From a virus: a stretch of DNA of 32,330 nt. Below are positions 21,943 through 29,800 of the stretch, piece after piece. Within the stretch, counting starts at the first letter, position 1; each line of letters starts with the position of its first letter. The DNA lies in the IMG/VR virus record IMGVR_UViG_3300042507_003448, positions 1 to 32,330 of that record. One strand, 5' to 3'. Below the pieces are notes generated by a model. The model did no database searches. It was not told the origin of the DNA and saw nothing but the letters and a program-made list of their open reading frames with translations. Both the position numbers and the translations under genes were made by a program.

Positions 21943-23352
21943 CTAAATGCACATATTCTTTTTTAGATCCTGAGTCTTAGCCTCAACCTCCAATTTAACG
22001 GGCGCAAGCCTACTCATACGCACATAAGTCGGGGAATAGTCCGTAGAGCGTGTGAAGAAGTTGTCATTAACTCCGAACAACTCATCTTCAAGGAAGAAAT
22101 TGTCGTGCCTACAAGCTAAACTCAAGGCATCGTGGACAAATTCGGGGAGCAGGTCGGTGTTCAGGCTTAGAGACTTCCTCCTTTCGGCATAAACAACCCT
22201 TTTGCGCCCTAAAGAATCCTGATACGACACCATCGCCCCATCATACTTAGCATCCCTTACATTGGCCTTAAACCGCATATATTGCTTGAATGTAGAAGAA
22301 GGAGGGTTGGCGGCAGGGTAGATAAAGCCAAACCCAAGTGAATCGGAGTCAGAGGTTACATCTTGGTAGTATGTAACCTTTACCGTTCCGCAAGGGTCAG
22401 TTATCGGTTTAATACAGGTGGATATGAAGCTCGCATCACAAATATTTTCGCTACAACAGTTGCTATCAAATCCAAGATATATGTTCATACACTTGGCTCG
22501 ATAGTCATCCCACGAGTATAGTTGCCCTGCTGTTGGGACTGCCCATATTTCAGTTATTTGAAACCCTCCGCTTATCACATAGTTCTGAGCATCGTATGTA
22601 TCAACACTGTAATAGGTTTGGTTAAAAACCGCATCAGTATCAATAACCTCTCCGACAGGTGAAGCACCATTGGGCTTAAATCCGCAACCCGTTCTAATGT
22701 AGAATGTAATCAATGAAGTACAACAGCAGTCTTGAACTTCGGGGTTGGGGTCGCAGTCTACAAGCGGAGTGATATTAGTTGCATTGATATTTAGCGAAAT
22801 GGTAGTGTCGGTTATGTTGTCAAAAACAAGGTTTCCGCAATAGCCACTGGCAGGGTCGGGTCGGGATGCTATTGTTATTGTTTTTTGAGTCAGCGGAGTT
22901 GTAGCCCCAGATATTTCAACAGGAATGTAGATTGGATATGTAAAGAATTGGTCGCACTCCGTGTCCCAATTTAAGCAGAAGTCAAAAATAAGAGGGCATC
23001 CTTCGGTAGTGGGGATTGCATCAAAAGCTATCTCAGCCACTGGCTCTGAATCACAACCATCATACCCAAAGTCTACACGAACACTACCATCATCATTCAA
23101 AGCCCATGTTGCATTTTCAGATGACTTTTCTTCAATCCCACTTAACTCATTTGGGCAAGCCGTGTCTATCGGAACTATTATCTGATAGCTCATTTCCTCG
23201 GAAGTGTAATACTTGTTGCCTGAGCCATCATCCTCTTGGATGAATAGCATCGGGCTGCAATAGTCGGCAGGAGGGCAGTCAGGGCAATCCGACTCAGTAA
23301 GAGGAAGGAGTTGCCAGTCTAAGGGCTGATTAGGTACGGCTTGTATGCTCAT
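21943..23352 (-). CDS. Tail protein of unknown function, 469 aa
   Basis: It is a large, beta-rich, cysteine-rich protein: DCPDCPPADYCSP near residue 20-33 and clusters such as DCCCTSLITFYIRTGCG and DSNCCSENICDAS. No enzymatic motif is visible. It overlaps the 646-aa gene by ATGA and is the second gene after the tape measure, so it is probably part of the tail tip or baseplate. Odd features are the many paired cysteines for a cytoplasmically assembled protein. Confidence 0.6.
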   Translation of the reverse strand: MSIQAVPNQPLDWQLLPLTESDCPDCPPADYCSPMLFIQEDDGSGNKYYTSEEMSYQIIVPIDTACPNELSGIEEKSSENATWALNDDGSVRVDFGYDGCDSEPVAEIAFDAIPTTEGCPLIFDFCLNWDTECDQFFTYPIYIPVEISGATTPLTQKTITIASRPDPASGYCGNLVFDNITDTTISLNINATNITPLVDCDPNPEVQDCCCTSLITFYIRTGCGFKPNGASPVGEVIDTDAVFNQTYYSVDTYDAQNYVISGGFQITEIWAVPTAGQLYSWDDYRAKCMNIYLGFDSNCCSENICDASFISTCIKPITDPCGTVKVTYYQDVTSDSDSLGFGFIYPAANPPSSTFKQYMRFKANVRDAKYDGAMVSYQDSLGRKRVVYAERRKSLSLNTDLLPEFVHDALSLACRHDNFFLEDELFGVNDNFFTRSTDYSPTYVRMSRLAPVKLEVEAKTQDLKKNMCI

Positions 23353-25289
23353 TCTGTTAAAAGTTCAAATTTAGTCATTCCCGAAGTAATGTTGTATTCA
23401 AGGCTCATCACCCACCCCGTGTCGTAAAGACCCGTGCCAAAACGTATCTTCTGATATGGATTGGCCTGAATGAGATTAAACTGCTCAACGGTTATAGGGG
23501 ATTCAAATGTAACTCTATTCCTAATCTTCGGGCCACTATTGTTGGGGATAAAGTTCCCGTTCCAAGAAAAGCCATCACCTGACCTGTGAACGTATGCCCT
23601 CGCTATTTCGGGGTGGTTCACAATACCTGCGACCATATCGCCAATATATAATTTTGGGCAAAATGAAACACTCGGGTCTCTCCGTACATAAGTGGCTAAA
23701 TGGGAGGCTATCTTGTAATAGTTGCCTACAATCGAATTATTGTACTGAACGGGGTCTTTCTCCGCTACATAAAGCTGGTCATCGGTTAGGCTTATAATTC
23801 CATCTAAGGTTACAAGGTTTTCAACCGTTGGTATCTGAAGCCCTATTGATGCATCGAAATCCTGCTCACTACATACATTACTCACATAGCTCACTTCCTC
23901 TTGAATACCCGCATTAAATGATGGGTTAGTATTGGTTTTCCCTACCTTCAAAGAAGATATGCCAAACTTATTATCTTTTACGAGCATAACCTCGTATGGC
24001 ATATCAATGGCGAAAGCCTCTGTCGTTTCATACAGGTCGCTCTCCTTGCCAATAGTCATCGTGTAGTCGCCCGTTCCCGTAATCCCAAACTTGATACCTA
24101 AGTTGAACAACTTGCCAAATCCAGACATAAGGTCTGCAAACGAAACGTTAATTTGTGCGCCACGAGCAAAAGAACCATCCATTACCGATGATGCGGGATT
24201 AGCCCAGTTCTTCAATATTTTGCCCGAAGTTAGCCTTGCATAGTATGGCCCGTAATTGTAAGCGTTTACTTTAGTTATCGTAATCGCACCCGTAGTTATA
24301 TTCTGAAAGTTACCAACAGTTAAATTGCCTGCATCCCAAGGGAAGTAAACATCCATAATTCTTCGGGCAGCAGGGCCTCCTGGATAAGTTATATCCCCAA
24401 CTGCCATAGCCCTATTGCAATAGTTATCCTGCCACTCACCGTCAAAAGGATTTAAGCTCGTTATCAAGAAATACTCTTGAATACCCTCTCTTATATTGGT
24501 TAAAGTCCTAAGTGGGCTATATCCAAATGAAGGGTCGCACGGGAATAGATTTATGGTTCTGGTTATTTGATTGCCAAAGGCATCGTTATAACTAACATCG
24601 CAAGTTGGAGTTCCCGTACCCGAATAAGTAACTACTGGGTCTATTTGTATTGTCCAATGGTCGGGCTCAAAATATGTTGCGGAGTTGGTTAGGTATCCAT
24701 TTAAGTCCGAAACCGTAAAAGTGTTATCATTCAGAAAGTATTTAGAGATGTACTCATAAAGCTCTAAAATGCCAAACCACTTAAACGCCCCATCAACACC
24801 CTCTGGGTTTAACGGGTTTTCATTAGGAGGCCATGGCCATCCCGTTCCACCTGCCGCATAGTTTGGGTTGAACAACAGCTCACCAATGCCAGTTAGCGGA
24901 GTTCCATTTAAGCTAACATTTGAGTGAACAGGAACTTGAACATCATAATTCCTGCCTATCAGCGAAGAAAGAGAGTTGTCGGAGAGCGTACACTTCGCTA
25001 TGCACCTGCTTATGTCTAACTCTACGTCTGCAAGAAAGATTATGCCCTCAAAGATGAATCCTAAGCAATCCGTTTGCTCAATCCTTATCGGAATGTCCAA
25101 ACATCCCGTAGTGCTTTGAAACAGGCCGTAAATGATGTCATAGCCATCGCCCCAAAAGGAAAGGTCGCTAACAATGTTACTAACTATGCCAGAGAACTGC
25201 TCATCACGCATAATCTTAACGGTAGCCTCCGTTAAGCCCATAGGCTCATCGCTTATGGCAATATTGTTCACATAGACCTGAAAACTCAT
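23349..25289 (-). CDS. Tail tip or baseplate protein, 646 aa
   Basis: It is the first gene after the tape measure, in the place of Dit/Tal-type tail tip proteins. It begins MSFQVYVNNIAISDEPMGLT and is mainly beta with Asn, Thr and Gly (FGITGTGDYTMTIGKESDLY). The C-terminal part (ITVEQFNLIQANPYQKIRFG, SLEYNITSGMTKFELL) resembles the end domain of phage tail proteins of this phylum. Overlaps by ATGA at both ends tie it to the tape measure and the 469-aa protein. No lytic domain is seen. Confidence 0.6.
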   Translation of the reverse strand: MSFQVYVNNIAISDEPMGLTEATVKIMRDEQFSGIVSNIVSDLSFWGDGYDIIYGLFQSTTGCLDIPIRIEQTDCLGFIFEGIIFLADVELDISRCIAKCTLSDNSLSSLIGRNYDVQVPVHSNVSLNGTPLTGIGELLFNPNYAAGGTGWPWPPNENPLNPEGVDGAFKWFGILELYEYISKYFLNDNTFTVSDLNGYLTNSATYFEPDHWTIQIDPVVTYSGTGTPTCDVSYNDAFGNQITRTINLFPCDPSFGYSPLRTLTNIREGIQEYFLITSLNPFDGEWQDNYCNRAMAVGDITYPGGPAARRIMDVYFPWDAGNLTVGNFQNITTGAITITKVNAYNYGPYYARLTSGKILKNWANPASSVMDGSFARGAQINVSFADLMSGFGKLFNLGIKFGITGTGDYTMTIGKESDLYETTEAFAIDMPYEVMLVKDNKFGISSLKVGKTNTNPSFNAGIQEEVSYVSNVCSEQDFDASIGLQIPTVENLVTLDGIISLTDDQLYVAEKDPVQYNNSIVGNYYKIASHLATYVRRDPSVSFCPKLYIGDMVAGIVNHPEIARAYVHRSGDGFSWNGNFIPNNSGPKIRNRVTFESPITVEQFNLIQANPYQKIRFGTGLYDTGWVMSLEYNITSGMTKFELLTE

Positions 25290-28200
25290 CTTATTCTCCT
25301 CCTGTTAGTTATTTTGGTGTAGGAACTCTTTGAAACAATGGCATCGGCAATCTCATCGGGGTTCTTAATAGCAACAGCCCCATTCCTGCGTATGGCATCA
25401 ACCAATTCAGCGTTCTGAAAAGCCAATTCAAGCGAAGTCTGCTCCTTAGCCATTCGGTACGGCTCATCCATAGAACGATGATAGGCAGGAGCAGCATAGC
25501 CCCTTATAATCTGCGAGGGCAGAGAGTCCTCACGGATAGCCTTCAGCACATCTTTGTACTTAGTCGTTTCCTCACGAGTCATCACCGACTCACCCTCTAA
25601 AAGCTTAGCATAGAACTCCCCGCTTTTCAGCCCCTTGTTAGGCTTTTTGTTGTCGTTCTTCTTAATATCCAAGCCCCCCTCGTGGAACTCAGGAAGTGGG
25701 GCGGAGTTAATGGCTGAAAGCTGAGTTGCACCAACGGCAACGACACCTGCGGCTAATATAGTTGCAGTAATGGCATCGAAGTCGGTGTATAGCTTCACAA
25801 TGGCTTGGGCAGTGTTGATTAGAACGCCAAACCTTGCGGCATCCCTGTCAAGCTTAGCCATCTCCTCTTTATTCTTTTTGGTTTCCTCGTTGTACTCATT
25901 CTCACGGATAAGACCAGCCTCGAACTTTTTGTCTAACAGTGCCTGCTCTTTTTCAATGGCGTTCTTGGCTATCTCGGTGCGAGCATCATAGTAATCTTGA
26001 AATAAGTCGATGGCTACCTGGAGTGCCTTTTGCAGCTTTTGGAGGTCTTCGTCTGAAAGCCCCAGAATATTTTCACCCCCCTCTACTTCAGAAAGAGCCT
26101 TTTTTCTTGCCTTGTTAAGTCTATCTAATAAGTCTATGTATTTAAGAACATTTGAAAGTCCATCCTCTGGTGTCCGCCCATCTCTTTTTTGGTCAGGGAA
26201 CAGCGTGCCAAGCTGATACTGTTCCGTGACCGCTTGAATTTGTTGGTCAAACTTCTTGTTTATATCTGCAATTTCCTGCTCTCTTTTAGTTCGGAATGGG
26301 GCAGCAATCATTTCTTCCGTATCACTCAAAAATTCCTTGATCCTTTTTTCAAGGCCATCATACATATTTTTGATTTCAGCATTGGTCTGAGCTGTTATTT
26401 TCTTAACTGCCTCTGCATTGTTCTGCACTTTTTTCTTTTCTATATCAGCAGTTTTAATCATCAACTCCTCCCGGATTCTGTATTCCTCTATTGAACCACT
26501 CGTTGCATTAGCAAGACGCTCCTCAATTAAATTTTTTTCAAGTTCCATTTGGTATAAGAGCAGCTTTTGCTCTTCTTCCATAAACTTTATGTTTTCCTTA
26601 ACAATCTCTAAGTTTCTTTCTGCTGCATTAAGCTCCTCTTGGCTACCCTTTTGGCGTAGATTCTTAATTTCCTCCTCAAGGGTTATTAGTTCTATGTTCA
26701 ACTCCATTAAGTTTTTAGTCGTATCAAACTTAATGCCTGAATTATGGTTAAAAACTTCTATTGCAGTTTTTTCAATAGCTATCAATGCCTTTACTCTATT
26801 TATTTCTGATTCAAGAGCCAGCTCCCTTAATGTCTTGCCTTCTTTGGGTTCGTCATCTCCAGCTGAAGCTAACGCCATAGTCATATTTCTACTAACCTCT
26901 TGGGCTATTGAAAAAATTTGTTCCTGCACGGTTGAAGAATACCCCTGAATATTTTTGCCAAATAAAGTAACGCCATCGAGTTTTTGCATCCCTGATCGTG
27001 CCAAAACATACGCATTGTTGTCAAAGTTTTTGAGAGCTTCTTGAGATTTTGATATTAAGTCTACATAGGTTTTGTATTTGGTTATCTCCTCGTCAAGAGC
27101 AATAGCGACATCTTGCTTCTGCTTTAAATTAAGTTTGTTGAAGGCCTTCATTTCTTTTTCAACCCTTGCCTGAGTAGAAAGAGCAGTCGCCTCCTTAGCA
27201 CTTCTCTCTCTATACGCTATTCCCCGTAGTTCATGAATTTGGTCGCTATCAAAACCAAATAGTGTCTGAAACTTTTGAAGGCGGGATAGTTTTTCAGAGC
27301 TAAGAACAGTGTTTATATCATCTATAAGTTCAGTAAGGCCTTTAATAAAGGCGTTGGCCGATTCTTGTGGGAATATTATTATTTTGAACTCAGAAAAAAC
27401 TTGCGAAAGCCTATTTAGGCTTGCAGATAGTGAGTTGGTCTTGCCCGCAAGTGCAGGGGCAAACTCCTGCTCAACAACTCGGACAAACTCTGTCAATACA
27501 TCCTGAGTTAATATCTTCCCCTCCTTTTGCAGCTTACGGAAATCCTCAAAATTTTTGACAAGCTCTGGGTGTAGATTTTTGTAAGCCTTGAACATAAGCA
27601 TAGCCGCACCAGGCAAAGACTCGCCCATCTGCCTGTTCAACTCCTCCGCAGAAACAACGCCCTTAGACATCATTTGCTGAAGGGCATAGAAAGACCTCTG
27701 AACCTGAAGAGAGCTTGAGCCAGCAGCCCTTAATGATGATGCAAAGCTTATAAACATTTTTTCCGTTTCAGTAGTCGTATAGCCCGCCTGTTGGGAAGCA
27801 ATACTGAAGGCAGTGGCCTGTTCCATTGTCGGTCCAAACTCAAGGCCAAGCTTTTTAATTGCGCTAGAAATCCTTATAAATGCATTTTCTCCAGGCCCAG
27901 TTCCTCCATAAATAAAGGCTAGCCTTGATTGAAGCAGCTCTATTTTTGCCGTCAAATCAACAACTTCTTTCCCAAAGGAAACAATAGACGATACAGCAAA
28001 AGCACCGGCAACATATCCACGAATACTACTTAGTACAGATGCAAGGCCACCAACCGACCCCCTTGAAGCCTGAGCCGCAGACCCAATCCTCGACATATTC
28101 GAGGAAAGTGAACTCATCGTGCTATTCAGCCCACTTGTCTGCCTTTGTAGCTGATTAAGTTGCGTGTTGAGATTTCTTATCCCCGCAGTCATCCCTGCCG

Positions 28201-28393
28201 TTGCACCCCTCATAGAAGATGCTAAATTCTGCATAGCACCACTAGCACCTGCAATAGACTGAGTTATATTGCCCATAGCTAAAGATGCCTGCCTTGCAGT
28301 CGTAGCTATCTGCCTATTCTTGTCTATAATTTTATCTAGACTTGCTTGTAGCTGGCTTATGTTTGCCGTGTACTCGATTTGTATTCTTGCCAT
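25286..28393 (-). CDS. Tail tape measure protein
   Basis: It is 1035 residues, which by the usual ~1.5 angstrom per residue rule points to a tail near 150 nm. Residues 1-130 are helical with repeated Ala/Ser/Gln (GIRNLNTQLNQLQRQTSGLN). A tape-measure N-terminal domain follows (AIKKLGLEFGPTMEQATAFS, then SLQVQRSFYALQQMMSKGVV and EELNRQMGESLPGAAM). Residues 400-850 are long coiled coils. A hydrophobic segment near 890-920 (TATILAAGVVAVGATQLSAI) may cross the host membrane during DNA injection. The start overlaps the frameshifted chaperone frame by 62 nt, as T and H do in lambda. Confidence 0.9.
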   Translation of the reverse strand: MARIQIEYTANISQLQASLDKIIDKNRQIATTARQASLAMGNITQSIAGASGAMQNLASSMRGATAGMTAGIRNLNTQLNQLQRQTSGLNSTMSSLSSNMSRIGSAAQASRGSVGGLASVLSSIRGYVAGAFAVSSIVSFGKEVVDLTAKIELLQSRLAFIYGGTGPGENAFIRISSAIKKLGLEFGPTMEQATAFSIASQQAGYTTTETEKMFISFASSLRAAGSSSLQVQRSFYALQQMMSKGVVSAEELNRQMGESLPGAAMLMFKAYKNLHPELVKNFEDFRKLQKEGKILTQDVLTEFVRVVEQEFAPALAGKTNSLSASLNRLSQVFSEFKIIIFPQESANAFIKGLTELIDDINTVLSSEKLSRLQKFQTLFGFDSDQIHELRGIAYRERSAKEATALSTQARVEKEMKAFNKLNLKQKQDVAIALDEEITKYKTYVDLISKSQEALKNFDNNAYVLARSGMQKLDGVTLFGKNIQGYSSTVQEQIFSIAQEVSRNMTMALASAGDDEPKEGKTLRELALESEINRVKALIAIEKTAIEVFNHNSGIKFDTTKNLMELNIELITLEEEIKNLRQKGSQEELNAAERNLEIVKENIKFMEEEQKLLLYQMELEKNLIEERLANATSGSIEEYRIREELMIKTADIEKKKVQNNAEAVKKITAQTNAEIKNMYDGLEKRIKEFLSDTEEMIAAPFRTKREQEIADINKKFDQQIQAVTEQYQLGTLFPDQKRDGRTPEDGLSNVLKYIDLLDRLNKARKKALSEVEGGENILGLSDEDLQKLQKALQVAIDLFQDYYDARTEIAKNAIEKEQALLDKKFEAGLIRENEYNEETKKNKEEMAKLDRDAARFGVLINTAQAIVKLYTDFDAITATILAAGVVAVGATQLSAINSAPLPEFHEGGLDIKKNDNKKPNKGLKSGEFYAKLLEGESVMTREETTKYKDVLKAIREDSLPSQIIRGYAAPAYHRSMDEPYRMAKEQTSLELAFQNAELVDAIRRNGAVAIKNPDEIADAIVSKSSYTKITNRRRIR

Positions 28394-28700
28394 GCTTTTC
28401 TATCGACTCAAGCTCTCGCTTTCGCCTTTCTTGGTTAAACTCAAGCAAAGTTAGAGTTTTTTCAATAGAGGATTTCATATAGGCATTGTACCTCGCCACA
28501 TCCCCTTCCGCACAGAATATAATTATTTCACGGAACTCCTTGTCCTGATCATAGAGTTGCCTGCCGAGGGAAAGGATTCCACTGTCTTGTTTAGGACTTT
28601 GAGGCGGGCTTGTGCCATCTCCCAATATGTTTCCCAGTCTTTTTCGAAAGAGCTGAAATTGGGAAAGAATTGATTCAACCCGCCTAAAACGAAAAAATCA
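28332..28700 (-). CDS. Downstream (-1 frame) part of a tail assembly chaperone, probably made by frameshifting
   Basis: This frame opens right after a TGA at 28698-28700 and runs to 28332, overlapping the tape measure start. No ATG starts it; the first usable codon is a TTG at 28625. The slippery heptamer T TTT TTC at 28691-28697 lies at its very beginning, in the correct phase of the upstream gene. A -1 slip would join 164 residues of the upstream protein to 119 residues of this frame, including SPPQSPKQDSGILSLGRQLY and a charged C-terminus. This is the position and logic of lambda gpG/gpGT. An independent 97-residue product from TTG 28625 is the alternative. Confidence 0.6.
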
Positions 28701-29182
28701 TATAACCCCTTGCCTTTGTAGTTTTTTCTAAATATTTCGATCTTCTTCTGTTCAAATTCGGCATCCCATTCACCCGGATCTTGATCTTCTCTAATGAGCA
28801 TGCACCCAGATAACTCCATCATAATTTCGGGGTGAAGAAGCAGCTTCTTGCGCTCTTTCATCTCGCCTATTAAAAATCCGATTTTCGATAGACCTTTCAA
28901 CTTCTCCCCACTTGTCGACTCAAACAGCGCACCCTCCATCGCCTCAATGAACCTATCGAGTTCAACATCACTCACCATCCTCTGCAACTGCAAAACAAAG
29001 TCTTGCGCCCTGCCAATCCTCTCAACGGGCATCTCAAAAAGGCTTTCATAGATGTAGTACCTATGCCCCTCACAGGTGAAGGCATACTTCAACCCTTGGT
29101 TCTTCTTTGGCTTGTAAGTAGAATCCCAAACAAGCTGATTAAATTGTTTTGGAAACCACTTGTAGAGCAGTTCTGCTATCAT
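28523..29182 (-). CDS. Tail assembly chaperone (gpG-like position), 219 aa
   Basis: It lies directly upstream of the tape measure. The start at ATG 29182 (MIAELLYKWFPKQFNQL) is preferred because it makes a 4-nt ATGA overlap with the preceding gene. A Met at 29227 adds 15 residues. The body is helical with KKNQGLKYAFTCEGHRYYIY, MVSDVELDRFIEAMEGALFE and GGLNQFFPNFSSFEKDWETYW. The product should guide tape measure and tail tube assembly. A slippery heptamer after residue 162 would divert some ribosomes into the -1 frame. Sequence family is not certain; the call rests on position and the frameshift signal. Confidence 0.6.
   Translation of the reverse strand: MIAELLYKWFPKQFNQLVWDSTYKPKKNQGLKYAFTCEGHRYYIYESLFEMPVERIGRAQDFVLQLQRMVSDVELDRFIEAMEGALFESTSGEKLKGLSKIGFLIGEMKERKKLLLHPEIMMELSGCMLIREDQDPGEWDAEFEQKKIEIFRKNYKGKGLYDFFVLGGLNQFFPNFSSFEKDWETYWEMAQARLKVLNKTVESFPSAGNSMIRTRSSVK
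28691..28697 (-). other. Slippery heptamer T TTT TTC for -1 frameshifting
   Basis: On the minus strand the upstream gene is read GAT TTT TTC GTT, so the heptamer is T TTT TTC in the X XXY YYZ phase. The -1 frame has a TGA immediately before it (28698-28700) and is then open for 120 codons. After slippage the next codon is CGT at 28691-28689. Confidence 0.6.
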
Positions 29183-29472
29183 GATAACTTTATGAAAATG
29201 AAGTTCAAAGGTATGCACATTATACACACAATCGACATTTCCACAAAGTTAAATTCAAAGCAGGGTAGCAAGGCGGTCAGAGCGTAATAAACTACCCCCC
29301 AAATAGAGGCCATACACCCGACACAGTTGTATATAGGCTTACTCCAAATGCTACATTCGGGGATTAGCCTTGCTAAAAATGCCCTGAATCTATTCAGAAT
29401 CATCCCATCCTCCATTGAAATATGGGTGGCTACAATGAGTAGGCTAACTACTACGGCTCGTTCAATCAGCAT
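29179..29472 (-). CDS. Small membrane protein with a Cys motif, 97 aa
   Basis: The start at ATG 29472 (MLIERAVVVSLLIVATHISM) is chosen; the longer frame to 29619 runs deep into the neighbouring gene. Hydrophobic segments lie at 4-19 (ERAVVVSLLIVATHI), about 50-66 (MASIWGVVYYALTALL) and 76-92 (MSIVCIMCIPLNFIFI). The motif KPIYNCVGCMASIWG at 42-56 (C-x-x-C-M-x-x-x-W-G) recurs in small membrane proteins of Bacteroidota phages. The function is unknown. It overlaps the 112-aa gene by 11 nt and the chaperone by ATGA, so it belongs to the tail operon. Confidence 0.65.
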   Translation of the reverse strand: MLIERAVVVSLLIVATHISMEDGMILNRFRAFLARLIPECSIWSKPIYNCVGCMASIWGVVYYALTALLPCFEFNFVEMSIVCIMCIPLNFIFIKLS

Positions 29473-29800
29473 AAAATAATGTAAAGGATACGCAATCAAC
29501 ATCATCGCCAGTTCCGGGCTGGCCAAACTCCAAGTCGTCATCAACATTGCAGGTTTCATCAGCATGAACAGTAACCTCGTATGTTCTATTCGGTGAAAAT
29601 GTATATTGGTCAATAGCAATCGTCAGCTCACCCAATCCACTCGCAGTAACCGTTTGTTGGGTATAGCGGTTCAGTGTAAGGTCGAGGATGCGAACAAGAT
29701 AGTCGGTAGCAGGTGTGAGCCCCTCAGCAACAGTTATTTCGGCACAACAAATGTCGTAAGAGCCTATGGAGGGGCAGTTTGTACATTCAAGACAGCTCAT
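29462..29800 (-). CDS. Hypothetical small beta-rich protein with a Cys-rich N-terminus, 112 aa
   Basis: It begins MSCLECTNCPSIGSYDICCAE with five cysteines in the first 19 residues, then an Ig-like or fibronectin-like beta pattern (TPATDYLVRILDLTLNRY; SPNRTYEVTVHADETC). It overlaps the terminase end by ATGA. It may be a head or tail decoration protein, or a tail tube partner. No family is assigned. Confidence 0.6.
   Translation of the reverse strand: MSCLECTNCPSIGSYDICCAEITVAEGLTPATDYLVRILDLTLNRYTQQTVTASGLGELTIAIDQYTFSPNRTYEVTVHADETCNVDDDLEFGQPGTGDDVDCVSFTLFYAD

Noticed and set aside
26418-26948. 176-codon plus-strand frame opposite the tape measure gene
   Set aside because: A Ser/Phe/Ile-rich sequence is what the complement of a Glu/Lys-rich coiled coil gives; there is no other support.
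28332-28625. Independent 97-aa gene from a TTG start as the only reading of this frame
   Set aside because: The frame is open further back to a TGA beside a slippery heptamer in correct phase, which explains it better, though an internal start cannot be excluded.
29220-29228. TTATACACA, a perfect DnaA-box match
   Set aside because: It is a single site within a coding region far from the replication genes; one 9-mer in 32 kb is expected by chance.
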